Shown: positions 53,079-61,972 of the stretch, one piece after another
Position numbering within the stretch: the first letter of the stretch is position 1
Layout of the letters: the number at the start of each line of letters is the position of its first letter
NCBI RefSeq assembly: GCF_014654675.1
Contig: NZ_BNBC01000027.1
Location: 1 to 64,000 of the forward strand
Length of the DNA stretch: 64,000 nucleotides
From: Streptomyces spiralis
GTDB taxonomy: Bacteria > Actinomycetota > Actinomycetes > Streptomycetales > Streptomycetaceae
Direction of reading: 5' to 3'
The notes under the pieces: model-generated
What the model saw: only the letters and a program-made list of their open reading frames with translations
What the model was told of the DNA's origin: nothing
Databases searched by the model: none
Made by a program: the position numbers and the translations under genes

Positions 53079-55424
53079 TCAAACTGATGCGAACACGGTG
53101 ACCCGAGTGACGGCGCCGCCGGCCGCCGCTGCGATCGGCACCTGAAGGCGGCGGGCCGCTTCCAGATGGTTACTGGTCCAGATGATGCGCACGCCGGTCC
53201 CGGTCGCCTGCCCATCCGCATCGTGCAGGTCACGGCGAACCGCCTCGACCAGCCGGGAGTTGTTCTTCGGGTCGGAGTCCAGTGGCTCGGGCACCAGCCC
53301 TTCGTCGTTCTCCAGCCCGTGCGCCAGACTCTGGTACCACCGCAGGATCCGTTCGGCCATGATGATCAGTTCCTTCTGCGCGGCGGCACGGTCGTCGAGC
53401 GATGCTCTGTCTGCGGACCGCCGCCACAGTTCCAGGACCGCGTCTCCGGCCAGCCGGAGCCCGACAACACCAGCGACCAGGGTCGTCATCTCGCACAGAG
53501 GGACAGGCTTGGCCCCGCGTTCGGCCAAGAACGTCCGGAAGGCATCGTCCAGCCGGCGTGCCGCGGCCGCCGCCTGCCGGCCCTCCTGCGGAACCTGGAT
53601 GGCCGCCTGCCCGAGAGCACAGCACGAGACCGCATAGTCCACGGCGGCGAGCAGATATCGCGCGCTGTCGGCGTACGCCTCCGCCAGCGCCTTGCCGACC
53701 GCCGCGGAGGCGCCACGCGGCCAGAAGAACAAGCCGACGACCAAACTCACGCCACAGCCGAGCGCGATGTCCTCGATGCGGAACAGGATCAACGAAAAGC
53801 CGGCAGGCTGTGCGACGTTGTACAAGATCACCAGTGTGAGGGTGAAGGCAGCCTGCCCGGCAGCGAACGAGACCACCGCCGGAACGACACCTGAGAACAT
53901 CACCGCCAGCGGCAGCAAGATCCACAACAGAGTCGTGTCGTGTCCGATGAGCTGAAGAAGAGCGACGCCCAGGACCGAACCGGCCAAAGTCCCGCCAAGG
54001 GCACGAAAAGCGTTCTGCCCGGTGTTGAGTGCGTTGGAACGCAGAACCGACAGGGTGCCGAGCATGACCCAGAAGGCGTGCTGGACACCGGTCACGTCGG
54101 CCAGCACGACCGCGATACCCAGGCCGATGGCACCGCGGATGCTGTTGTGCAGCCACACCGAGTGCGGTGCCACGTGCGCGGCCGCCCGGTCCGCTGCGCT
54201 GGTCAGCGGCCCGTCGGGCGCCCCCATCACGCGGCCGAGCAGGCGATCCCACCAACTGCGCCGGTGAGCAGCGCGGGCGGCGCTGACGTTCTGCGCGATC
54301 TGCAGGACGACGAAGGCCACCTCCTGGGCCCGGAACGACACGTCAAGGCTGTCGATGAAGGTGTCGAGGTCAGGCTCGCCGGCGTCCCCGGCGCCTGGCG
54401 TCGGCATGCGGCTGACGGCCTCGTCCTCCAGCGCGATCAAAGCCGTCCGAAGTTCCGCCGCTCCGGCCAGCAGCCGCTCCGGTGAGTCGTCCGGGTCGTC
54501 GAGCAACTGCGCCGACAGATCCAGGACTTCCGCAGCAGCCCTGCGCACCTCCGACGACCCCGAGGTGCCCACCGGGCCTTCCTCCACCGCGGGAGCGGAC
54601 TCCACCAGGATCGTGCTCAGCCAGGTCAGCTCATCGACCAGGCGAACCAGAGCCCGAGACTCGGTGGACAGACCCGTGGGCCGGTAAGGGGTGGCGGTGA
54701 AGGCCTGCCGCAGCTTGTGTGCACTCGACTCGGTCTGCCCAGCGCAAGTACGGCACTTCCGGAACGCCGTTGCGCGGCACCGCCCCGCGAAGTAGTCGGC
54801 TTCCGAGCGCAGTTGAGCCGCCGCCGCCCGGCAGACCTGCGCCGCCGGCGCACTGAGCGGGTCGCCCTGCGGCCTCGGCCACAGCAACCGGACAGCGAGC
54901 ATGGACGCCCCCGCCGCAAGCACCACGCCCATCAGCCGTTCGGGCAACTGCCCCAGCGGCGCAGGGGTCGCCACCGGCAGGATGAACGCAAGCAGCAGCG
55001 ACGTCGCGGCGCCGGCCAGAACCGAGCTGACCACGCCCGAGAAGAGCACGACGAAGCCCACCGACACCGTCGCCACCACCGCGGTCCAGACTGACCGGGC
55101 CGCGAGGGTACCCAGCGAAACCAGCACCACCCACGCAACGGCGAGCGCCGCGTGTGCCCGCATCCGCTGGGCCGGGGGACCGGTGAACTCGACCAGCAGA
55201 AGCATCGAGAACGCACCGAACGCAGCGAAGGTGGCGGCGACCGGTGAATGGAAGACCTGGGTGCACAACGCGAAGAGGAGGGGCAGCACCACCGTGGCCC
55301 TGGCCGCCCGCCGCGTGGCGGCCAGGACCGGATCCCGGCGGCGCAACCATGCGGTGAGCTGACGCATCCGATTCATCACGATCCGCCTCGGGGTGGAGAC
55401 ACGGTGACCGGGCAAGGAGGTCAT
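53079..55424 (-). CDS. Long FUSC-family exporter
   Basis: 781 residues from ATG 55424 (GAGGGG upstream); an ATG at 55376 is also possible. The first bundle begins ATRRAARATVVLPLLFALCTQVFHSPVAATFAAFGAFSMLLLVEFTGPPAQRM; the middle is cytoplasmic with TSGSSEVRRAAAEVLDLSAQLLDD; the second bundle has LHNSIRGAIGLGIAVVLADVTGVQHAFWVMLGTLSVLRSNALNTGQNAFRALGGTLAGSVLGVALL. That is the FUSC/aromatic acid exporter layout with the motif SVLRSNAxxTGxxAxxAxxGTxxG intact. It pumps out aromatic acids or toxic organic acids. The N-terminal Cys cluster CRKCRTCAGQ at about 215 is unusual and could sense redox state. DUF427 lies upstream on the same strand. Confidence 0.85.
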   Translation of the reverse strand: MTSLPGHRVSTPRRIVMNRMRQLTAWLRRRDPVLAATRRAARATVVLPLLFALCTQVFHSPVAATFAAFGAFSMLLLVEFTGPPAQRMRAHAALAVAWVVLVSLGTLAARSVWTAVVATVSVGFVVLFSGVVSSVLAGAATSLLLAFILPVATPAPLGQLPERLMGVVLAAGASMLAVRLLWPRPQGDPLSAPAAQVCRAAAAQLRSEADYFAGRCRATAFRKCRTCAGQTESSAHKLRQAFTATPYRPTGLSTESRALVRLVDELTWLSTILVESAPAVEEGPVGTSGSSEVRRAAAEVLDLSAQLLDDPDDSPERLLAGAAELRTALIALEDEAVSRMPTPGAGDAGEPDLDTFIDSLDVSFRAQEVAFVVLQIAQNVSAARAAHRRSWWDRLLGRVMGAPDGPLTSAADRAAAHVAPHSVWLHNSIRGAIGLGIAVVLADVTGVQHAFWVMLGTLSVLRSNALNTGQNAFRALGGTLAGSVLGVALLQLIGHDTTLLWILLPLAVMFSGVVPAVVSFAAGQAAFTLTLVILYNVAQPAGFSLILFRIEDIALGCGVSLVVGLFFWPRGASAAVGKALAEAYADSARYLLAAVDYAVSCCALGQAAIQVPQEGRQAAAAARRLDDAFRTFLAERGAKPVPLCEMTTLVAGVVGLRLAGDAVLELWRRSADRASLDDRAAAQKELIIMAERILRWYQSLAHGLENDEGLVPEPLDSDPKNNSRLVEAVRRDLHDADGQATGTGVRIIWTSNHLEAARRLQVPIAAAAGGAVTRVTVFASV

Positions 55425-55706
55425 GAGGCACCCCTCACGCCCGGCGTCGCCGCCGCGCGGCCAGGGCCACCAAGAACACAGGACGACGGCCCCGCCTCCT
55501 CGGACATGATCCGATTTTCGAACAGCGCCATGAGACTCGTCCATCCTCTGGTTCGGAGAGGCTCCGGCGCCGGTGACGGGTGGGTCCCGCCGTTCTCTGC
55601 TGGGAAAGTCCGGTGCCGAATCACCGTACTGGCGTCGGCCGCGCCACCCGTTCTTACCTGCGGCTCAACCGCCACGTGCCAGTCGGTCGGTGATCGGTGT
55701 GCCTTG

Positions 55707-56012
55707 TCAGTTCTCGATCCTGACCTGGCGTGGATCGAAGGCGACGTAGCCGCTGAAGTCGCGACCGACACGGGTCGCCGCCGACTCCTTGATGTTCGGG
55801 TAGGACCAAGCCGCGTCCCTGAGCACCGACTCGCCGACCACGACGTCGTGATACTGCGCCCTCCCCTTCCAGGGGCAGGTGTAGGGGGTTGGGCTGTTGC
55901 GGAGCGCGCCGGCCGCAACCGAGTCCGGTGGGAAGTATGCGTTTCCCTCGATACTGACTACCGCCTCGCTCGCAGCCTCTGCCACGACGGTCTCCCCGAC
56001 CACTGCCTTCAT
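55707..56012 (-). CDS. DUF427 family protein
   Basis: 101 residues. MKAVVGETVVAEAASEAVVSIEGNAYFPPDSV, TPYTCPWKGRAQYHDVVVG and AWSYPNIKESAATRVGRDFSGYVAFDPRQVRIE are the DUF427 signature, in which T-x-C-P-W-K-G and the aromatic Y-P are diagnostic. The family is a small beta-rich protein of unknown role, often found with stress genes. The ATG has GAGAGGAAA upstream. Its promoter region is shared with the acetyltransferase gene on the other side and has two TetR-type palindromes. The stop is about 280 bases from the next gene on the same strand, so a common transcript with the FUSC gene is possible. Confidence 0.9.
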   Translation of the reverse strand: MKAVVGETVVAEAASEAVVSIEGNAYFPPDSVAAGALRNSPTPYTCPWKGRAQYHDVVVGESVLRDAAWSYPNIKESAATRVGRDFSGYVAFDPRQVRIEN

Positions 56013-56151
56013 CGGTCTTTCCTCTCATCGATCCCTTTGCACGGCCATATCCGCCCACGCGGCCGACCGTGTCGCCTGTTCTTCTCTGCTCATCGGCTCA
56101 CCCCTCCAATGTGCCGTTACGCCGCCCATGCGCACAGCGCTGCGGTGCGGT

Positions 56152-56218
56152 GGACCATACAGTCCAGTATGGCGCTCACTTTCCGCAAGGCCATGCGGTA
56201 AGTTGGACTAAGTAGTCC
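56152..56218. promoter_or_regulatory. Two TetR-type palindromes in the DUF427/acetyltransferase promoter region
   Basis: GGACTA-AG-TAGTCC at 56205-56218 is a perfect dyad 67-80 bases before the acetyltransferase start. A weaker one, GGACCA-TA-CAGTCC, sits at 56152-56165. Both match the site before the SARP gene (GGACTA-AA-TAGTCC) and, less well, that before the TetR gene. The weaker site also lies inside a larger dyad, CCATAC-N6-GTATGG (56155-56172). Confidence 0.7.
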
Positions 56219-56284
56219 GTTTGAGTGTCCCCTGAGAGGGCTACTCGGGGCTACTGACTGGAGACGAGCGAAACGAGAAGAGAC

Positions 56285-56635
56285 ATGGGGCCATCACCCG
56301 CCGCCGTCGAGGTGCGCAAGGACGAGACCACCCGCCTCTACGAGGCACTGATCGATGGCGAGGTCGTCGGCAGCCTGGCTTACGAGACTACTGGGGGACG
56401 TGTCTCGCTCACGCACTCGTACGTGGACCAGGACCGCCGGCATCAGGGCATCGCGTCGGCCATCGCGCGCTACGCCCTGGAAGACCTGAGTCGAAGCCAG
56501 GCCAAGGTTGGCGTCTACTGCGGTTTCGTCGCCGATTACGTCCAAGCCCACCCCGAGTGGAACGGCACCGTCGACATCAACCGCTCAGCTTTCATCGCCA
56601 CTCGAACCGTGCGGGACACGACCAGCGGGCACTGA
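56285..56635 (+). CDS. NATD1-family small acetyltransferase
   Basis: 116 residues. VRKDETTRLYEALIDGEVVGSLAYETTGGRVSLTHSYVDQDRRHQGIASAIARYALEDLSRSQAKVGVYCGFVADYVQAHPEWNGTV shows the complete NATD1 pattern: R-Y-E-x-x-x-D-G-x-x-x-G-x-x-x-Y, T-H-T/S-x-V-x-x-x-x-x-x-x-G-I/L-A (acetyl-CoA loop DRRHQGIAS), and CxFVxxYxxxHPEW. A single GNAT fold. The substrate is unknown. It diverges from DUF427, with two TetR-type palindromes between them. A degenerate relative is at 52093. Confidence 0.88.
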   Translation: MGPSPAAVEVRKDETTRLYEALIDGEVVGSLAYETTGGRVSLTHSYVDQDRRHQGIASAIARYALEDLSRSQAKVGVYCGFVADYVQAHPEWNGTVDINRSAFIATRTVRDTTSGH

Positions 56636-56854
56636 AGATCCACCGTCTTGAAGTCGCTGGTCACGGGCCGGTTGAGTCGCTGATCGGGTACACGTGCAGG
56701 TCGAGGGCGCTTGTCGGATCTCGAGGTCATGCGCCCGGGGTGGCCGATCGGCCCTCCTCTCGGGCCGTGGGTCCCTTCACTGCTGCGCGTGAGCGTGCGA
56801 ACACTGGATTTCGGGGCAGTCGGTGTGCTGCCCGTGATCCGACGGACTGCGGTG

Positions 56855-59533
56855 GTGAGTGCAGTGTCCGCATCCAGTGACAACGGACCCGGCCCGGTGG
56901 CCGAAGGGCCCGACCCCCTGGGAGATCCGTTCCTGCGCACGCGGTTCGCCGTGCCGTCGCGGCCCGCCACCTTCCTTCGGCGAAGACGCCTGTGCGAGCA
57001 CCTCGACCATGCGCTCGACACGCCGCTGACGATGGTCAACGGCAGCGCCGGCGCGGGCAAGACCCTGCTGGTCGCCGACTGGGCCGCAGGCCTGGGACGG
57101 CCGGTGGCCTGGCTCACCCTCGACGCCTCCGACCAGTCACCCGGCCTCTTCTGGGCCCATGTGCTGCAGGCCCTGCGCGAGCGCGGCGTGCGGGAGGTCC
57201 GGAAGGCGGGCTGCCCGGCGGACGCCGGCTCGGTGGCCCACGCCCTGCTCGCCCGGCTCGCCGCCGAGCTGAGCGGACGCGACCGGCCCGCGATCCTCGT
57301 CCTCGACGAATTCGACCGGGTCACCGCACCGGAGATCGCCGACCAGCTCGCCTTCGTCCTGCACCACGCCGGGCGCGGTCTGCGCACGGTCCTGGTCACC
57401 CGCACCGAACCGGTGCTGCCCCTGCACCGGTACCGGGCCGAGGGCACCTTGACCGAGGTCAGGGGCGCCGAACTGGCATTCACCCCCGAGGAGGCGGCCA
57501 CGCTGCTGGCGCGGCACGGACTGCGGCTCCCCGGCGGTGCCGTCGCCGCCCTCGTGGCGCGTACCCGGGGCTGGGCCGCCGGTCTGCGGCTGAGCGCCCT
57601 GGCCGCACAGCGCAGCGGCGACCCCGAGACGTACCTCAAGGAGTTCGAGGCCGGCCACAGCACGATCGCCGACTTCCTGCTGGCCGAGGTGCTCGGCCGG
57701 CAGCCCGCCAGGACGCAGGACCTGCTGCTGCGCGTCAGCGTCCTGGACCGGATCTGCCCCGACCTGGCCGACGCGCTCTCGGGCCGACGGGACGCCGGGG
57801 CGATCCTCGCCGAGCTGCACCGGGCCAACGCGTTCGTCGAACACCTCGGCCACGACTGGTACGGCCTGCACCCGCTGTTCGCGGAGATCCTCGGCGCCCA
57901 CCTCAGGGCCCGGTCCCCCGGACTGGAGACCGAACTGCACCGCAGGGCCGCCCGGTGGCTGAGGCACTCCGGTCACCTGCTGGAGGCACTCGCCCACGGT
58001 GCGGCGGCGGGCGACTGGGAGTTCACCGCCCGCGCCCTGGTCGACGACCTGGCGATCGGGCAGTTCTTCACGGGGCTGCGCTCCGACGACCTGGGTGAGC
58101 TGTTCTCCCGGATGGCACCGGACGTCACCGGTCCGGAGGCCGACCTGGTCCGCGCGGCCCGCGAGCTGGCCGCCGGTGCCCCGGCCCGCGCCGGCCCGTA
58201 TCTGGAGCACGCCCGGCGGGCCCTTGAGCGCGAGGGGCGGGGCAGAGCGGCAGCACGGCTGAGTTGCGCCCTCCTGGACGCCCTGTCCGCCCGGCTGACC
58301 GGTGCTCCGGGCCGGGCCGAGCACGCGGCGGCTCGGGCGGGAGAGATCAAGCAGGACATCGCGCCCGGACTTCTGGACCGGCATCCCGAAGTCACGGCCC
58401 TGCTGCAGACCCACCTGGGCTCGGCCCGGCTGTGGGCGGGGCGTTTCGACGACTCCCGGTCCGCCCTGTGCGCCGCGGCCGCCGGCTCCGAGGGGGTGCG
58501 TACGGCATTGCCCCGGCAGGAGTGCCTGAGCCAGCTCGCCCTCATCGACTATCTGAACGGCTGGACCGGGCGGGCGGAGCGCGGGGCACTGGCCGCCCTC
58601 GCCGAGGCGGAACGGTTCAGTCTGTCCGAGTCGTGGGGCTCCGGCCTAGGGTGCCTGGTCCTGGCCGCGGTCGCCGTCGACCGCGACGAGCTCGACAAGG
58701 CCGAGGCACTGCTGGAACGGGCCGGGGCAGAGCAGCCCGTCCCGCCGGACCCGGTGACGGCCGCCGGACGTGCCATCGTCCGGGCGCGTCTCCAGCTCGC
58801 CCGCGGCCGGACCCGGGCCGCCCTGGAGACGGCGGAGTCGATCGTCCCTTCCGCGGCGGCGTCACCCTGGGCCCAGGACCACACCGCGCTCGTCGTCTCG
58901 GCCGCCCATCTCGCCGAGGGCCGCCCCGAGCCGGCCGTGAAGGCGGTGCAGGACCCGGCGTGCCACCGGACCGCGTGCGCCGTGGCCGCCGCCCGGGCAC
59001 ACCTCGCGGCGGGGAATCCGGACGCGGCGCTGGACCTCCTCGACGGCCTTCCCGCCGAGGAGGGTGCCGGTCCCGCGGTCACGGTCCGGGCCATGCTGGT
59101 CCGGGCGGAGGCCGCGGACCGGACGGGCGACCACGACACGGCACGCCGTCTGGTCGGCAGGGCGCTCCTTGACGCCGGCCACGAGCGGCTGAAGCGCCCG
59201 TTCGTCGAGTCCGGCCCGTGGATCCGCCGCCTTCTGGGCACGGACCCCGTGCACGGACCGGGCCGGGACCGGCCGGCCGCGCGCTGCGGAGGGGCGAGCG
59301 GGGCCGAGCCGTGCGCACTGCCGTCGCCGACGCTGCTCGTCGAGGAGCTCACGGCTCGCGAGTGCGACGTGCTGCGGCGGCTCGCGCAGTTGATGTCCAC
59401 CGAGGAGATCGCCGCGGACCTGTTCCTGTCGGTCAACACGGTGAAGACCCATCTGAAGAACGCGTATCGCAAACTCGGCGTGAACCGCCGCGGCGAAGCG
59501 GTCCGCCGGGCCCGCGAACGCGGCCTTCTGTGA
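56855..59533 (+). CDS. LAL-type LuxR regulator (MalT-like)
   Basis: 892 residues from a GTG at 56855; the frame is open upstream to 56711 and the true start is uncertain. DPFLRTRFAVPSRPATFLRRRRLCEHLDHALDTPLTMVNGSAGAGKTLLVADWAAGLGRPVAWLTLDASDQSPGLFWAHVLQAL contains the P-loop (about 62-70), then ILVLDEFDRVTAPEIADQLAFVLHHAG (Walker B), the sensor region and a long TPR-like helical middle. The LuxR HTH ends the protein: LTARECDVLRRLAQLMSTEEIAADLFLSVNTVKTHLKNAYRKLGVNRRGEAV. LAL regulators activate catabolic or antibiotic genes after ligand and ATP binding. No dedicated neighbour is obvious. Confidence 0.9.
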   Translation: MSAVSASSDNGPGPVAEGPDPLGDPFLRTRFAVPSRPATFLRRRRLCEHLDHALDTPLTMVNGSAGAGKTLLVADWAAGLGRPVAWLTLDASDQSPGLFWAHVLQALRERGVREVRKAGCPADAGSVAHALLARLAAELSGRDRPAILVLDEFDRVTAPEIADQLAFVLHHAGRGLRTVLVTRTEPVLPLHRYRAEGTLTEVRGAELAFTPEEAATLLARHGLRLPGGAVAALVARTRGWAAGLRLSALAAQRSGDPETYLKEFEAGHSTIADFLLAEVLGRQPARTQDLLLRVSVLDRICPDLADALSGRRDAGAILAELHRANAFVEHLGHDWYGLHPLFAEILGAHLRARSPGLETELHRRAARWLRHSGHLLEALAHGAAAGDWEFTARALVDDLAIGQFFTGLRSDDLGELFSRMAPDVTGPEADLVRAARELAAGAPARAGPYLEHARRALEREGRGRAAARLSCALLDALSARLTGAPGRAEHAAARAGEIKQDIAPGLLDRHPEVTALLQTHLGSARLWAGRFDDSRSALCAAAAGSEGVRTALPRQECLSQLALIDYLNGWTGRAERGALAALAEAERFSLSESWGSGLGCLVLAAVAVDRDELDKAEALLERAGAEQPVPPDPVTAAGRAIVRARLQLARGRTRAALETAESIVPSAAASPWAQDHTALVVSAAHLAEGRPEPAVKAVQDPACHRTACAVAAARAHLAAGNPDAALDLLDGLPAEEGAGPAVTVRAMLVRAEAADRTGDHDTARRLVGRALLDAGHERLKRPFVESGPWIRRLLGTDPVHGPGRDRPAARCGGASGAEPCALPSPTLLVEELTARECDVLRRLAQLMSTEEIAADLFLSVNTVKTHLKNAYRKLGVNRRGEAVRRARERGLL

Positions 59534-59567
59534 GCCCCCTGCCGGTGGTCCGCTCCAGGCCGGAGCA

Positions 59568-59613
59568 CACCGGCAGCGGTCCGCTCAAGGTTCGGGCCAC
59601 CGGCAGCGGTCCG
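59568..59613. repeat. Short direct repeat after the LAL gene
   Basis: CACCGGCAGCGGTCCG occurs at 59568-59583 and 59598-59613, 30 bases apart, in the 190-base gap before the next gene. No hairpin was recognised. Confidence 0.5.
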
Positions 59614-59723
59614 GCCGCGTCCACCGTGTATCACCTGCGCAGGGTGAGGCCCGGTGACCGGCCCGGACGGACGATCGCAAGCAGGGGCGCACCTGTCCTC
59701 GAGTCACCGCGGGAGTACAGCTG

Positions 59724-59921
59724 ATGCGCTACGAGATCCGCGTCGACGGGGACATGTCGGAGACGCTGGCCCAGGCGTTCCCGGAGCTGGAGCACGTGCG
59801 GATGTCCGGCCAGACGGTCCTCTTCGGTCCCGTCGTGGACGAGGCGCACCTGTACGGGCTGCTGGCCCGCTGCCAGTCGCTGGGACTGCGGGTCCTGGAG
59901 ATGCGCCGCGTCCCGGAATGA
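59724..59921 (+). CDS. Small conserved protein of 65 residues
   Basis: MRYEIRVDGDMSETLAQAFPELEHVRMSGQTVLFGPVVDEAHLYGLLARCQSLGLRVLEMRRVPE. The pattern of a first beta-strand, a helix, and VDEAHLYGLLARCQSLGLRV (a fourth helix) occurs in small conserved streptomycete proteins with no known function. It looks like a single alpha/beta domain with no cofactor motifs. It starts with an ATG at 59724 and lies 66 bases before the HdeD-type gene, so a common transcript is likely. Confidence 0.75.
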   Translation: MRYEIRVDGDMSETLAQAFPELEHVRMSGQTVLFGPVVDEAHLYGLLARCQSLGLRVLEMRRVPE

Positions 59922-59987
59922 GGCCCGCGGCCGAGTGGGCCGCGGGCGGCCCGTGGCGGCGTGCGGGAGACCCCGTGAGGAGGAGTC

Positions 59988-60641
59988 ATGAGCGTTTCGC
60001 GTGATGCGGCGGCGCGTACCGGACCCGGGCCCCGGCCCGACGGCGGGGCGTCCGGGGATCCCGGCGACGTGCTGGCGGGCCTCGGCGGTTCCTGGACGTG
60101 GCTGCTGGCCTCCGCGCTGGCGACGCTGGTACCGGGGGTCATCGTGCTGGTCTGGCCGGACGAGACCCTTCACGTCCTGGCGGTCGCCGTCGGCCTGTAT
60201 CTGCTGGTGGTCGGTGTGTTCCGGTTCGTCGCCGCGTTCTCCCCGAAGGAGCACGGCGAACGGCTCTCGCGACTGCTCGTCTCGGTGCTGTTCGTGCTCG
60301 CAGGGGTGCTGTGCCTGAGGCATCCGCTGCAGACCGTCGCGGCGCTCTCGCTGATCGTCGGGATCGTCTGGCTCGTGTCCGGCATGCTGACCGCCTACGC
60401 CGCGCTCGCCGTGAAGGACCTGGCCCATCGCGGCTTCGTCCTCGGCGCGGCCGCGCTCGGCGTCGTCGCGGGCATCGTCGTGCTGGCGCTGCCCACCCAG
60501 TCGGCGCTGGCCCTGACCCGGCTGCTCGGACTGTGGCTCGTCCTGCTCGGTGTGGTCGAACTGGGCGTCGCCTTCGCCTGGCGCTCGGCGCTGCGCAGAA
60601 CACGGACGGAGCGCGTGCCCGGACCCGGTACGACGCTCTGA
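59988..60641 (+). CDS. HdeD-family (DUF308) membrane protein
   Basis: 217 residues. After a Gly/Pro-rich N-terminus, six helices of about 20 residues form a compact bundle: WTWLLASALATLVPGVIVLVWPDETLHVLAVAVGLYLLVVGVFRFVAAF, ERLSRLLVSVLFVLAGVLCLRHPLQTVAALSLIVGIVWLVSGML, GFVLGAAALGVVAGIVVLALPTQSALALTRLLGLWLVLLGVVEL. The recurring 'P-x-x-x-L/A-x-x-L-x-x-x-V/I-G-x-x-L/W-L-x-x-G' is the HdeD (acid-resistance) family. Function is unclear outside enterics. ATG has GAGGAG upstream (GAGGAGGAGTC). A tandem duplication crosses its stop codon. Confidence 0.88.
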   Translation: MSVSRDAAARTGPGPRPDGGASGDPGDVLAGLGGSWTWLLASALATLVPGVIVLVWPDETLHVLAVAVGLYLLVVGVFRFVAAFSPKEHGERLSRLLVSVLFVLAGVLCLRHPLQTVAALSLIVGIVWLVSGMLTAYAALAVKDLAHRGFVLGAAALGVVAGIVVLALPTQSALALTRLLGLWLVLLGVVELGVAFAWRSALRRTRTERVPGPGTTL

Positions 60642-60675
60642 GCCCCGGCCCGGTACGACGCTCTGAGCCCCGGCC
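60624..60675. repeat. Tandem 25-base duplication across the HdeD gene's stop codon
   Basis: A 25-base unit is present twice, copy 1 at 60624-60648 and copy 2 at 60649-60673, with two further matching bases. The stop codon (60639-60641) is in copy 1; a second TGA lies at 60664-60666. A 12-base repeat (GCGCCGGTCTGC) follows at about 60723-60746. Confidence 0.75.
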
Positions 60676-60867
60676 AGGGCACATCGCTCCGCGCCCCGGC
60701 CGCCGTACCGCAGTCCCGACCCGCGCCGGTCTGCGCGCCGGTCTGCGCGCCGGGCGAGCGATCACCCGGTCCGGGTGAGGCGCCCGGCGCCTGCCGTGCG
60801 GACGCTGAGAATCGGACATACCGGTCACCGGGTGGAGGCCCGGCGCGGACCGGAACGGAGGCAAGAA

Positions 60868-61356
60868 ATGAGTGCCGACATGTACCTCGCCTACGACTAT
60901 CCGCTGCTGAGCGCCTTCTGGACGATGCTGTGGTTCTTCCTGTGGATCATGTGGTTCATCCTGCTCTTCCGGGTCGTCCTCGACATCTTCCGTGACGACT
61001 CGCTGAACGGCTGGGCCAAGACGGGCTGGCTGGTGTTCTGCATCGTGCTGCCGTTCCTCGGCGTGTTCGTCTACGTCATCGCGCGCGGCAAGAGCATGGG
61101 CCGCCGCGAGATCGCACAGGCGCGGGCGCAGCAGAACGCCGTCGACGCTTACATCCGCGAGACGGCGGCCGGTGGCAGGACCAGCAGCGTCGACGAACTC
61201 GCCCGGCTGTCCGATCTCCGCTCCCGGGGCGACATCACGGACGAGGAGTTCGCCCGGGCCAAGGACATGGTCCTCGTCGGTGCCGCCCCCGCGGGCCGGG
61301 CCACCTCGGTCACCGGCACGCAGAACGCTTCCGGCACCCCCACCTCCCGCGGCTGA
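60868..61356 (+). CDS. Membrane protein with PLDc_N-like helices and SHOCT tail
   Basis: 162 residues. Two helices span about 15-38 (FWTMLWFFLWIMWFILLFRVV) and 50-72 (GWLVFCIVLPFLGVFVYVIARG); the loop IFRDDSLNGWAKTGWL and the second helix match the PLDc_N family. A soluble helical stretch follows, then DELARLSDLRSRGDITDEEFARAKDMVL, a SHOCT (short C-terminal) motif. The protein is at the membrane. ATG 60868 was chosen because GGAGG is 8 bases before it; the open frame begins earlier. It is followed 50 bases later by another membrane gene. Confidence 0.88.
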   Translation: MSADMYLAYDYPLLSAFWTMLWFFLWIMWFILLFRVVLDIFRDDSLNGWAKTGWLVFCIVLPFLGVFVYVIARGKSMGRREIAQARAQQNAVDAYIRETAAGGRTSSVDELARLSDLRSRGDITDEEFARAKDMVLVGAAPAGRATSVTGTQNASGTPTSRG

Positions 61357-61405
61357 GGCCACCGTACGAGCCGGGCACACCGCACGAGACGAAACGAGGC
61401 AGAAG

Positions 61406-61852
61406 ATGACCGCGACACCGACCGCCCGTCCGCACGCGAAGCTGGCATGGGCCACCGGCCTGACGGCCTTCGCCGCCGTCATGCTGATGATCGCCGGAGT
61501 GTTCGACATCTTCCGGGGCATCATGGGCATCGCCCAGGACAACGTGTTCGTGACGACGCCCAACTATGTCTTCCACTTCGACCTCACCGGCTGGGGCTGG
61601 ATCCATCTGATCCTCGGCGCACTCGCCGTGATCGTCAGTCTCGGGCTCTTCCAGACGGCGACCTGGGCGCGCGTCGCGGGCGTCACCATCGCCGGATTCA
61701 TCATCCTCGCGAACTTCCTGTCCCTGCCGTACTACCCGGTCTGGTCGGTCGTGACGATCGCCTTCTCGGCGTTCATCATCTGGGCCCTGTGCGTGGCGCG
61801 GCCCGCCGAAGAGCCCCCAGCCCCCGCCAAGGCGGCACCGCGCGGCCCCTAG
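61406..61852 (+). CDS. DUF7144-like small membrane protein
   Basis: 148 residues with four helices: AWATGLTAFAAVMLMIAGVFDIFRGIMGI, then YVFHFDLTGWGWIHLILGALAVIVSLGLFQTATWARVAGVTIAGFIILANFLSLPYYPVWSVVTIAFSAFIIWALC. The block F-D-L-T-G-W-G-W-I-H-L-x-L-G and YPxWSxxxIAxxxxVIWAL is typical of a small streptomycete membrane family (DUF7144 in current naming, to my recollection). Function not known. ATG 61406 has GAGGCAGAAG upstream. It lies with the SHOCT gene in one direction. Confidence 0.8.
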   Translation: MTATPTARPHAKLAWATGLTAFAAVMLMIAGVFDIFRGIMGIAQDNVFVTTPNYVFHFDLTGWGWIHLILGALAVIVSLGLFQTATWARVAGVTIAGFIILANFLSLPYYPVWSVVTIAFSAFIIWALCVARPAEEPPAPAKAAPRGP

Positions 61853-61972
61853 GGGCCACCGAGCCGAGGGCGGCCGCCGGGCCGCGGCGGCCGTCGGACG
61901 TGTGTGGGTGCGCGGTCCCCCCGCCCGGTGTCGGCAGCACCCCGTGGCCCGGCCCGGCACCACCCCATGACC

